Positions 17,134-25,021 of a stretch of 64,000 bases of DNA are shown in pieces. Each line of letters opens with the position of its first letter. The stretch's first letter is position 1. The notes under the pieces are model-generated. The model made no database searches, was not told the origin of the DNA, and saw only the letters and a program-made list of their open reading frames with translations. The translations under genes and the position numbers were made by a program. This DNA comes from Maribellus sp. YY47 (GTDB lineage: Bacteria > Bacteroidota > Bacteroidia > Bacteroidales > Prolixibacteraceae), in NCBI RefSeq assembly GCF_023111095.1, contig NZ_JALGYW010000022.1, positions 22,591 through 86,590 on the forward strand, in the 5' to 3' direction.

Positions 17134-19578
17134 CTAAAACTTAAAGTCTACCCCAAACATAAAATGTGTTCCGGCCTGAGGAAAATAGCCATCTTGTTTA
17201 TAGCGCTCGCCACCAAAAAAATAAGAGTAAACCCAGGCATTCGATTCATATTTTTCATTAAACAGGTTATTCACCATGCAGTGCAAAACAATTTCGTCGA
17301 AAAAGCCGGTTTTTAAACGGTAATCAATTTTCAGGTTGTTTACGAAATAGGCATCCAACACTCTGTCGTTGTTCGAAGTGTTATCGATGTATTGTTTGCC
17401 AACATAACTCGAGAGCAGGCTAAACGACAGGTTCTTTGCCGGTGTAAACAATATCTGGCTATTCCCGGTAAAGTTGGGTGAAAAGGCCAAATCTGTAGTT
17501 CCAAGGTCAAATGCTTGTTGTTCGCCGGTATCCCAATCGTCAACAAATTCGGTAAAATCTTTTATTTTGTTTTTGCTGATTGTCGCGTTGGCATTCCATT
17601 GTAAGGTACGCGAAATCTTCCAGCCAGCTTGTAATTCCAAACCGGCGCGGTAACTTTTATCAACGTTAAGCAAAATTACCCCGCCCACATCGTTTATTTC
17701 TCCGGTTAAGACCAATTGGTCTTTATAATTCATGTAATACAAGTTGGCTCCGGCTGTAAAATTCGACGACTGATAATTGTAACCTATTTCCCAATCATGT
17801 AGCGTTTCGTGTACCGGTTGTTTTCCGTTCGGGTCGGCATCCACAAAGTTATCGCGGTTGGGTTCGCGGTTGGCTACGGCAAACGATGCATAGATTTTCT
17901 GGTTATCGGCAGGTTGATAAAATATTCCCAGTTTCGGATTAAAAAAGTTGTAGTCATGCTCCTGGCTAATGTCTCTTAAATCGTCATGAATCCCCGTGAT
18001 TTTATAGTTGATATTGCGGTATTGCAGATCAGTATAAACATTTAATTTTTTCGCCAGTTGATAGCTGAATTTTGCATAAATATTGAAATCCTTTTTCAAG
18101 CCGTTTCCACGGTACCACTCGTAATTGGGGGCAACGTTGCCTAAATACTGTGCCCAGATAACATTTCCGAAGTGGTCGCCATCGTATGTATTCCAACCTC
18201 CGCCTAATGTAAAGTCAACCCGGTCTTTTTTGTGGTTTAAAGCGAAAACACCTCCGTAAAAATCATTGTCGAGCCATTTGCGGTTAACCAAATCAGAAGA
18301 AAAAACGGTATCATTTCCGACAACCGGATACGGGATATTGTACTTTTCCTTTAAATCCTGATCAGCCTTGTAGTTTTCGTAGTAACCACGTCCTCTGCGG
18401 TAATGAATGCCTGTGTTCAGGTGCAGGTATTCATTAAACTGGTGAGAAAAATGCAGGTGGTAATAATCTTGTTGATAGTGGTCTATCTGGTTATCGTACG
18501 TGTAATAATTGTACGTGCGGCTATCCGAGTTAATCATGTGCTGAGTTTCCTCGTGTGTATAAAGCCAGTTGTCTTCGTATTGTTGCATTCCTGCCATGTC
18601 GTTATTTAAACGCACCGACGGAACACCCCACCACGACTGGTAAGTTTCTTCGAGACCCGAGAAAACATTGATTTTCAGCACTGACTTTTTTGTGTAATAA
18701 CCACCCGAAACAAAGAATGATTTCAGGTCGGAAGAAGCCCGGTCAATAAAGCCGTCTGATTTTACTTTACTGAGGCGAACATCAAACGTAAATTTACCAT
18801 CAAGCAAACCGGTTCCTGCCGAAACAGTGTTTTTAAAAGTATTGAAAGAACCAATTGAAGTTCGGTATTCCGCTGAAGGTTCCTTGTTGAGGGTGTTGGT
18901 TTGCAGGTCGATAGAGCCACCAAAAGCAGCGGCTCCGTTTGCCGAAGTTCCTACCCCGCGCTGAACTTGTACGTTTTCAAGCGATGAGGCCAAATCCGGA
19001 ATATCAACAAACCATGTTCCGTGTGATTCCGATTCTGAAATCGGGATTCCGTCAATGGTAACGTTGATGCGGTTTAAATCGGTTCCGCGGATACGGAAAT
19101 TGGTGTAACCCACTCCGGCGCCCGCATCAGAAGTTGCCACAAACGATGGTGTGAGTTGCAGCAAATACGGAATGTCCTGTCCGAGGTTTTGGCTTTCCAG
19201 TTGCTCTTTCGTTACATTGCTGTAAGCCACCGGGGTTTTGTTCCCTGCACGGGTGGCCGAAACCAGTACTTCGTCGGTTAAAACACTTCCCGGCGCCAGG
19301 TTCACTTCAATTTTCTTGTTGTTTTGAAGACTGACTTCCACTTCTTGTGTTTCGAAGCCAATAAAAGAAACCTTTAGCGTGTAATCGCCAGCTTTCAGGT
19401 TTTTTATTTCGAAATTGCCGTTGCCATCGGTGGAAACGCCGTAAAAGGTTTGATCGATGACAACGCTCGCTCCGGCCAGCGGTTCGCCATCACTTAAAAT
19501 AACGCCACTCAGTTTAACCTGAGCAAAAGACACAACTACACACATTTGCAGCAGCAGTAAAAAACTAAACTTTTTCAT
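17134..19578 (-). CDS. TonB-dependent receptor under TPP riboswitch control (thiamine-type)
   Basis: An 814-aa outer-membrane receptor. A signal peptide (to about residue 19) precedes a carboxypeptidase-regulatory-like beta domain (residues 22-95, DGEPLAGASVVIDQ). The TonB plug follows (LVSATRAGNKTPVAYSNVT, FRIRGTDLNRINVTIDGIPI), then the 22-strand barrel ending in GVDFKF with a terminal Phe. A TPP riboswitch and a matching promoter lie in its 5' leader, so it should be expressed when thiamine pyrophosphate is scarce. Thiamine-regulated receptors are known in Bacteroides as outer-membrane thiamine importers, so thiamine or a precursor is the likely cargo. It is monocistronic, and no thi biosynthesis or inner-membrane PnuT gene is adjacent. 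It is not a SusC, since there is no SusD partner. Confidence 0.9.
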   Translation of the reverse strand: MKKFSFLLLLQMCVVVSFAQVKLSGVILSDGEPLAGASVVIDQTFYGVSTDGNGNFEIKNLKAGDYTLKVSFIGFETQEVEVSLQNNKKIEVNLAPGSVLTDEVLVSATRAGNKTPVAYSNVTKEQLESQNLGQDIPYLLQLTPSFVATSDAGAGVGYTNFRIRGTDLNRINVTIDGIPISESESHGTWFVDIPDLASSLENVQVQRGVGTSANGAAAFGGSIDLQTNTLNKEPSAEYRTSIGSFNTFKNTVSAGTGLLDGKFTFDVRLSKVKSDGFIDRASSDLKSFFVSGGYYTKKSVLKINVFSGLEETYQSWWGVPSVRLNNDMAGMQQYEDNWLYTHEETQHMINSDSRTYNYYTYDNQIDHYQQDYYHLHFSHQFNEYLHLNTGIHYRRGRGYYENYKADQDLKEKYNIPYPVVGNDTVFSSDLVNRKWLDNDFYGGVFALNHKKDRVDFTLGGGWNTYDGDHFGNVIWAQYLGNVAPNYEWYRGNGLKKDFNIYAKFSYQLAKKLNVYTDLQYRNINYKITGIHDDLRDISQEHDYNFFNPKLGIFYQPADNQKIYASFAVANREPNRDNFVDADPNGKQPVHETLHDWEIGYNYQSSNFTAGANLYYMNYKDQLVLTGEINDVGGVILLNVDKSYRAGLELQAGWKISRTLQWNANATISKNKIKDFTEFVDDWDTGEQQAFDLGTTDLAFSPNFTGNSQILFTPAKNLSFSLLSSYVGKQYIDNTSNNDRVLDAYFVNNLKIDYRLKTGFFDEIVLHCMVNNLFNEKYESNAWVYSYFFGGERYKQDGYFPQAGTHFMFGVDFKF

Positions 19579-19634
19579 TTTGTGATTAATTGGTTAAAAA
19601 AATAACCAATGAGGCAGGAAATGTTCCTTTTCGC

Positions 19635-19708
19635 TCTCCCTCCGCCGGTACTAACCGGATCAGGTTCTTTGAGTATAATCTCAGTCCCAAACACTCGGGA
19701 CACCCCAT
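19635..19708 (-). ncRNA. TPP riboswitch (THI box)
   Basis: Read on the minus strand, the leader holds GGGGTGTCCCGAG, then the invariant CTGAGA, then ACCTGATCCGGTTAGTACCGG and GCGGAGGGAG. These are the THI-box core with the P2/P3 and P4/P5 arms that bind thiamine pyrophosphate. It ends about 56 bases before the receptor start, so control is likely at ribosome access or by a short downstream hairpin. The match is strong over all conserved blocks. Confidence 0.95.
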
Positions 19709-19724
19709 TGCGTAAATATCGCGA

Positions 19725-19757
19725 CAAAGGTATAAAGCTTTTTTTGATTTTGTCAAA
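19725..19757 (-). promoter_or_regulatory. Promoter of the TPP-riboswitch receptor transcript
   Basis: TACCTTTG (19725-19732, minus strand) matches the TANNTTTG -7 box. TTTG at 19754-19757 could be the -33 element, at a spacing of 21 rather than the usual 19. A start a few bases downstream would begin just before the riboswitch. Confidence 0.55.
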
Positions 19758-19846
19758 CTTTTGGTAAAGGAACCCGACCGATAGGTATTTTGTTCGTTTT
19801 TTTTAGGAGGATGTTCTTGCTATCGTCTGAAAATGAGATGGAAAAT

Positions 19847-21670
19847 TTATATTAATTCAAACTCATGAATTTCAAGTTTCATTTTTTCTTTTGTGGATTC
19901 TTGGTCGGAACTAATTTGGAGCGCATTTGCCACCGCTTCTGAAATGTCCAGAACTTTTAGATTTGGATGGCGTGAGAATGTCTTTTTACACATCGGACAG
20001 GCAGTTGCCAGCACATCCGGGCGATAGCGCAAATAATCTTCCACCGCTTGGTTACGAAGCAGCGAACGTTCGACCTGTGAAATTTTCAGGTTCCCCAAAC
20101 TACCTCCACAGCAGTGTGCCATGTGCTTTTCATTTTTAATGGGAATTACTTTTCCTGTGGTCCGCAGCACTTCCCGCGGTGGTTCATACATGCCCATTCC
20201 GCGTCCCAGTTCGCAGGGATCATGATAAATTATCCGATCCGAACCTTTTTTCAGTGCGATGATTTCTTGTTGAAGGAGGTTTAAGATATATTCGGCATGA
20301 AACACTACTTCCACATTTGCGAGTTCATAATCTTCTTTGAAAACCTTGTAGCAAATGGGGCAGGAAACGACCAGCTTTTTTGCTCCCGAGCCAATTATTT
20401 TTCGGGTGTTGTTGGCAATCAGTTTCGAAGCTGCTTCGTATTGTCCGGCCAGCATCAAAGGGCGGCCGCAACAAGGTGCTTTTTCCTCGTCCATAAACCA
20501 CACATTTTCACCGGCCAGATGGAAAAGCTTTTTCATAGAAGCAATAATTCCTGGGGTGAGATGAGTCATACATCCGGCAAAATAAACCGTGTCTGCTTTG
20601 GGGACAGGGCCATCTTCCAGGTATTTGTAAGAGGAATTGTACTGCCGGGTAGATTCAATACGCTGGGTAATTCGCAGGTCGATGGTGTTGATTCCTACCG
20701 GGCAGTCAACCTCGCATTTTCCACAAAGCAGACAGTTAAAAAGTTGTTCGTCGGAGAGATTGTGGTTGCGGATGTTTTTCAGAATGTACACCGATTGCGT
20801 GTTGTTTATCCCGGCCGCCGATAGCTGGCAATTGTCAAGACACAACCCGCAGCGCGAGCACGAAAACACCTGGATGTTGGTGTAAGTATTGTTTCGTTTT
20901 TTTAGTTTGACGCCTGCATTCCGAACAAAAATCAATAATATCTCCGTGGGGATGTGCATGTAACGCGAATTGGGCAAAGCGGCAAAAAAGAATCCCAGCG
21001 AGCAGGAATAGGCGGTCCAAAGTGAAAGGTTGGCCGTTTCTGAGTTCAGGTTGCCAAAAATGTGACCAAGAGTGGAAGTCAGAAAACTACCATTTCCGTA
21101 CAAACCGGCCGACATTCCTTCGGATAAAAGCCGCAAGGGAAAAATCATCCAAAGTGAGAGTAAGGCAATCCGGTCGCCGGTTTTTAACCGGGTGGTTTTT
21201 TTCATCCCAAAGAGTTTTTTCTTGAATCTTTTTAGCAGAGCCAGTGCAACTCCTGAAAGAACAAACAGCAGTAACAAATCCATCAGAAATGAAAAAATAC
21301 CGGATAACATGAAAGAATGATCCGTTTCGAAATAGCGAAAAAATACGGGGAGATAAATGGGTGCAATTAATGATTGCCGGGAAACCATCACTTCAATGTG
21401 CCCGACAACAATCAGCAAAAACCAGCCAAAAGCGAGACTCATGTGCATGTAACCCAGTACCGGGTTTTTCCTGAAAATTTTGCGATGCAGAAGTCCTTCC
21501 ATAAAAACTTCTTTGATGGAATCAAAAAAACGCCGGGTTTTGAAAGAGTGTATCAGCCGCAGTTTATCAAGCCTCGACAAGCCGCCAACCCATTTTACAA
21601 CGCGAAATCCCAGAATTCCGAGGAGGTAGATAAAGCCAATGCTAAAGGGAAGGATGATGAGCTTTTCCAT
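19847..21670 (-). CDS. HdrE-HdrD fusion: membrane cytochrome b-like plus Fe-S/CCG protein
   Basis: 607 aa from the ATG at 21670, which overlaps the upstream stop (TAATG). The frame is open further but that part is a shadow of the preceding gene. Residues 1-250 form about five to six membrane helices with candidate haem ligands (H41, H76, H91, H118), like HdrE or nitrate reductase gamma. Two ferredoxin sites follow: C271/C274/C277/C281 and C313/C316/C319/C323. Two complete CCG domains come next: C367, C400-C401, C437/C440 and C486, C520-C521, C558/C561. These resemble the noncubane cluster sites of HdrD. The arrangement implies electron exchange between the quinone pool and a thiol/disulfide or other two-electron substrate on the cytoplasmic side. 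It is the last gene of the five-gene Hdr-like operon. Its partners and substrate are unknown. Confidence 0.85.
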   Translation of the reverse strand: MEKLIILPFSIGFIYLLGILGFRVVKWVGGLSRLDKLRLIHSFKTRRFFDSIKEVFMEGLLHRKIFRKNPVLGYMHMSLAFGWFLLIVVGHIEVMVSRQSLIAPIYLPVFFRYFETDHSFMLSGIFSFLMDLLLLFVLSGVALALLKRFKKKLFGMKKTTRLKTGDRIALLSLWMIFPLRLLSEGMSAGLYGNGSFLTSTLGHIFGNLNSETANLSLWTAYSCSLGFFFAALPNSRYMHIPTEILLIFVRNAGVKLKKRNNTYTNIQVFSCSRCGLCLDNCQLSAAGINNTQSVYILKNIRNHNLSDEQLFNCLLCGKCEVDCPVGINTIDLRITQRIESTRQYNSSYKYLEDGPVPKADTVYFAGCMTHLTPGIIASMKKLFHLAGENVWFMDEEKAPCCGRPLMLAGQYEAASKLIANNTRKIIGSGAKKLVVSCPICYKVFKEDYELANVEVVFHAEYILNLLQQEIIALKKGSDRIIYHDPCELGRGMGMYEPPREVLRTTGKVIPIKNEKHMAHCCGGSLGNLKISQVERSLLRNQAVEDYLRYRPDVLATACPMCKKTFSRHPNLKVLDISEAVANALQISSDQESTKEKMKLEIHEFELI

Positions 21671-22020
21671 TATGCGGTTGTATTTTCGTTTTTCAGCATG
21701 GCAATGCGCTTTTTGATCAGCAGAATCACGTTCCGGATATTGATGTCGCGCGGACAAACCAGTGTGCATTTCCCGCAAAACATACATTTCTGGATTTCTT
21801 CGGAGAGTTTTTCTGTTTCGCCGCGGCGCAGCCACAGCCCGATTTTGCGAACATTGAAATTGGTCAGGTTACCGGCGCTGCAGGTTGCTGTGCAGCCTCC
21901 GCACGAAATACAGGTAAAAAACGATGGTTCGTATTTTAGCACATAAAGCAGCAGCCGGTCGTCGAAATTATCGAAATCGATCTGACGGGAAGCAGGTTTT
22001 AAAAAGCTGAGATCGTTCAT
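21670..22020 (-). CDS. HdrC-like 4Fe-4S protein (second copy)
   Basis: A 116-aa protein with two ferredoxin motifs: C37/C40/C43/C47 (CISCGGCTATC) and C79/C82/C85/C89 (CMFCGKCTLVCP), in the HdrC layout where helices flank the clusters. The start overlaps the HdrA-like stop by four bases (ATGA) and the stop overlaps the next ATG (TAATG), so three proteins are translationally coupled. It probably shuttles electrons between the flavoprotein and the membrane subunit. Confidence 0.88.
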   Translation of the reverse strand: MNDLSFLKPASRQIDFDNFDDRLLLYVLKYEPSFFTCISCGGCTATCSAGNLTNFNVRKIGLWLRRGETEKLSEEIQKCMFCGKCTLVCPRDINIRNVILLIKKRIAMLKNENTTA

Positions 22021-23051
22021 GGTCTGCGGTTTTCAAAAAAGTGAATGATTTCTGTTGCAGCCGACCGCGCGTTTTCGAGCGTTTCGTTCACAGCCATTGG
22101 GCAAATTGCGGTGCCGGTCATAAAAATTCCCTCTTGCGTGCTTTGGTTGCGGGCGCAGTGCATGTTGGCCGATTTCAGAAAACCGTTTTCATCCACGGTC
22201 ATTTGGTTTTTCTGAATCAGCTGCGAAGTGGATACTCCCGGTTCCATTCCCACCAAAAGTATCACCATGTCAACCGTCATCCGAAGCGGACGGCCCTGAA
22301 GCGTGTCTTCAGCTTTGATCTGAATGCTTTTGTCGGCGCGCTCGGCAGCCTCGGATAAACGGCCCCGGATAAACTGGATTTTATGGCGTTTCTGAGCTTG
22401 TAGGTACAGGCTGTCGAACTTTGATCCGTACAAACGCAGGTCCATGTAAAAGCAAAAAACTTCGCAGTCGGGCAGCATTTCGCTGATTTCGATGGCCTGT
22501 TTTATCCCGGTGATGCAACAAACTTTCGAACAGTAAGTATTGCCAACTTTGGCATCGCGCGAGCCTACACAATGGATAATGGCAACCCGCTTGGGTGCTG
22601 TTCCCTGAATGGTGTGCAGCTGGCCGTGTTTCTTCATCCGTTTCTCAAAATCAACCGATGTAATCACATTCCCAAACAACCCGTAACCGTATTCTTCTTT
22701 AATAGTGGCATCAAAAACATTAAAGCCAGAAGCTACCAACACGGCATCTGCAAAAAAACGGACATCCTGGTTGGCCCGTAATTCGAAGCGTTTCCCGTTT
22801 CGTTCAATCCGGCTGATTTCGGTATTGCAAACAGTGTTTACTCCGCTGTCTTTTGTTTTATTCGCCAGCGAATTCACCAGTTCATCGGGCGACGAAAAAT
22901 CGGGGAAAAGATGATCCCAATCGTTTAGTTTGCCGCCTGTGTTTGCCTGTTTTTCAATCAGTGTCACTTTCAGTCCCTGCCGGGCAAGTACCGAAGCGGC
23001 CTCCATTCCGGCAATTCCTCCGCCAATAACAGCTACATGTTTGTTGTTCAC
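22017..23051 (-). CDS. HdrA/QmoA-like FAD protein lacking ferredoxin inserts
   Basis: 344 aa. An FAD-binding Rossmann motif lies at the start (VIGGGIAGMEAA, G10-G15), with LIEKQANTGGKL following. The HdrA signature CVGSRD, then YCSKVCC, is central (about residues 155-172), and a C-terminal FAD motif (GIFMTGTAICPM) is present. Full HdrA proteins carry extra N- and C-terminal ferredoxin domains; those are absent, so it is closer in size to QmoA. In the family the flavin couples or bifurcates electrons, but bifurcation cannot be assumed here. It lies in the middle of the operon, 65 bp after the HdrB-like gene. Confidence 0.87.
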   Translation of the reverse strand: MNNKHVAVIGGGIAGMEAASVLARQGLKVTLIEKQANTGGKLNDWDHLFPDFSSPDELVNSLANKTKDSGVNTVCNTEISRIERNGKRFELRANQDVRFFADAVLVASGFNVFDATIKEEYGYGLFGNVITSVDFEKRMKKHGQLHTIQGTAPKRVAIIHCVGSRDAKVGNTYCSKVCCITGIKQAIEISEMLPDCEVFCFYMDLRLYGSKFDSLYLQAQKRHKIQFIRGRLSEAAERADKSIQIKAEDTLQGRPLRMTVDMVILLVGMEPGVSTSQLIQKNQMTVDENGFLKSANMHCARNQSTQEGIFMTGTAICPMAVNETLENARSAATEIIHFFENRRP

Positions 23052-23116
23052 CCTCTTCGTTTTTTATGTTTTCAACTGGTTTTACATGCAATCACATCAA
23101 CCCACTCAATCTGTAT

Positions 23117-24202
23117 TCAATCTTGTTTTGCTAAACAACCTGTAAATTCAGGTTCGTTAATGTATTGTCCCCTAACGCCTGTAAATTTTTGTTTCGGATC
23201 ATATTCAACTCCTATTTTGTTCAAAAGGGGCTCTACATCAATCTGGTGCATTTGCAAGCCAATGTCCTTCCAAGGATCGTAACCCAGCACCAGTCCTGCA
23301 AGTTCTTCGTGTGAAAGCACAGGGATGCCGTTTTCGCCTCCGTAAACTTTTCCCTCAATTTGTGCCAGTGCATATTGCCAGCGGTCGAGAAACATGTTGC
23401 AGCCGGGGCAATTGGTCAGAATCATATCGGGCTGATACGGTTTCATGCTTTCAAATTTTTTGCGCGAGTTGGAAATGGAATAGCTTCGGTTGTTTTTTAC
23501 GAGGTAATGCCGGAATCCAAAACCACAGCAATGCCGGCGTTCCGGATAATCGACCGCTTCTCCGCCCCAGGCTTCGATCATTCCGGTGAGTACGCGCGAA
23601 TATTCAGAGCCGCCCACACCTTTCTCGGGAAAGATTTTAGCATAGTGGCACCCGATATGGTCCACTATTTTCAGCGGTTCTCCTGTTTCTTTATTGATCA
23701 AGCGGTATCGTGCCTGTGTCGCAATTTCTTTTCTGAAATGGTAAATAATGTCACAGGCGTGGGAAAGATTCTCCGGTATTTCAAACGTTCTTCCTGTGGC
23801 TTTTAACAGGTTTTCGCGGGTTTTCTCCAGTTCTTCAGGGAATTCTTTCCAGGTGGAAAGTACCTCGTTGTAGCCGCCAAACGACGTAATGCACGACACT
23901 GCGCAGTTTTTGTAACCGCGTTCCGTCATAAGCGAAAACTGCCGGGCTACCATGGATTGAAAGGTTTCGAAAGGCACAATGTCGGAATGATAGCCGATCC
24001 CCGAGCAAGTGGTGTGATGTGGATCGTCGTAAACCTCTTTCCGCAGCTTATTTTGAAGGATGGACAAAAATACTTTTTCAGCTCCCGGATTAAAGTTTTG
24101 CCGGATGCAACTTCTCAAATAAAAGAACTTGTTGTCAGCAATTTCCTTGTTGTATTCGCTCCAGCGTATTTTGGTTTTTGTTTCCATGTTTGGCTTATTC
24201 AT
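23117..24202 (-). CDS. HdrB-like CCG-domain protein with a degenerate first site
   Basis: 361 aa (ATG 24202 overlaps the upstream stop; ATG 24187 is an alternative). The C-terminal CCG site is complete: C185, C225-C226 (RHCCGFGF), C265/C268 (NCPGCN). The N-terminal site is not. It has C32, then only one Cys where a CC pair is usual (TTCSG, C66), then C104 with Ser at the CxxC second position. HdrB proteins use these sites for the noncubane clusters that break the heterodisulfide, so one cluster here may be missing or altered. It is encoded between the long HdrC and the HdrA-like gene. Confidence 0.85.
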   Translation of the reverse strand: MNKPNMETKTKIRWSEYNKEIADNKFFYLRSCIRQNFNPGAEKVFLSILQNKLRKEVYDDPHHTTCSGIGYHSDIVPFETFQSMVARQFSLMTERGYKNCAVSCITSFGGYNEVLSTWKEFPEELEKTRENLLKATGRTFEIPENLSHACDIIYHFRKEIATQARYRLINKETGEPLKIVDHIGCHYAKIFPEKGVGGSEYSRVLTGMIEAWGGEAVDYPERRHCCGFGFRHYLVKNNRSYSISNSRKKFESMKPYQPDMILTNCPGCNMFLDRWQYALAQIEGKVYGGENGIPVLSHEELAGLVLGYDPWKDIGLQMHQIDVEPLLNKIGVEYDPKQKFTGVRGQYINEPEFTGCLAKQD

Positions 24203-24890
24203 TCAGTAGATACTGCGTGTATTTTTCCATGTCAGCTTCGCCGTTTGGGTCAGTCAATCCCAGTTCAATTGCTTTTCGTTGACTGAAATACTCAATGGTT
24301 TGATAGAGTTTTAAGCCTCCACTTACCTCAAATATCTGGTGAAGTTCATCCAGATCTTTATCGCTGATTTTTCGCAGGGCGCCGGGGCCATCACCATCGA
24401 GGTTGGCGCCCACCGACGCATACACTTCCTGCATGTTTTCGTATATCCAGCGCCAAACCGGCCCCTGTTCCGGATGGGTAGCCGGAACGAGGGAAGTTGG
24501 ATGGACACAGTAGCCAAACTGGAGGAGGTTTGCGCCAATGGTTTTGACGATTAAATACTGCTGACGGCCCATCCGGCTTTTTATAAAAGCGCCGGTTTCC
24601 TGGGAGAGTTTGCGTAGCACACTGATGATGAGTCCGGGACAGTTGTTGCGGGGGCAGCGTGTTTTGCACGACATACACTGGCCACAGTACCAGATGGTAT
24701 CGCTTTGGAGCAGCGCTGCAATTTTTTCTTCGTTTCCCGATTGAACGGTGATGGCAATGCTTCTCGGGTCGTATTCGTAAAACTCGGCCGCCGGACAAAT
24801 GGCTGTACAAATTCCGCAGTTCATGCAGGCCTGCAGCCCTTCTTCCAGCCGTACATCCGCTTTTAATCTTTGGTTTAAATCTGAATACAT
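24195..24890 (-). CDS. HdrC-like 4Fe-4S protein (first gene of the operon)
   Basis: 231 aa with two ferredoxin sites, C22/C25/C28/C32-P and C69/C72/C75/C79-P, plus an extra C84 in RNNCPG. A helical C-terminal extension of about 130 residues is longer than usual for HdrC. It has no membrane segment. This is the promoter-proximal gene of the operon, with an operator-like inverted repeat starting 57 bp upstream. It overlaps the HdrB-like gene by eight bases. The expected role is electron relay to HdrB. Confidence 0.87.
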   Translation of the reverse strand: MYSDLNQRLKADVRLEEGLQACMNCGICTAICPAAEFYEYDPRSIAITVQSGNEEKIAALLQSDTIWYCGQCMSCKTRCPRNNCPGLIISVLRKLSQETGAFIKSRMGRQQYLIVKTIGANLLQFGYCVHPTSLVPATHPEQGPVWRWIYENMQEVYASVGANLDGDGPGALRKISDKDLDELHQIFEVSGGLKLYQTIEYFSQRKAIELGLTDPNGEADMEKYTQYLLNE

Positions 24891-24946
24891 AAAAACTGCC
24901 TGTATTTTGCAAAGCTTGGCAAATACCGACAGTTTTAAAACCGCTG

Positions 24947-24982
24947 ATATACGTATTCTGAACTACGTTTATATACGTAGTT
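24947..24982 (-). promoter_or_regulatory. Operator-like repeats before the Hdr-like operon
   Basis: AACTACGT (24961-24968) and ACGTAGTT (24975-24982) form a perfect 8-bp inverted repeat with a 6-base AT spacer. ATATACGTA also occurs twice (24947-24955 and 24971-24979). The site lies upstream of the first hdr gene and downstream of the antiporter gene, so it is well placed to bind a dimeric regulator. The regulator is not identified. Confidence 0.45.
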
Positions 24983-25021
24983 GCCTTTTCAAAAAGGAGT
25001 TACCCGGACGGTTTTATGAAT

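Noticed and set aside
21671..21835. Upstream extension of the HdrE-HdrD frame
   Set aside because: It overlaps the coding sequence of the preceding HdrC gene in another frame, and its residues (Arg/His-rich) do not look membrane-related. The TAATG junction at 21670 is the proper start.
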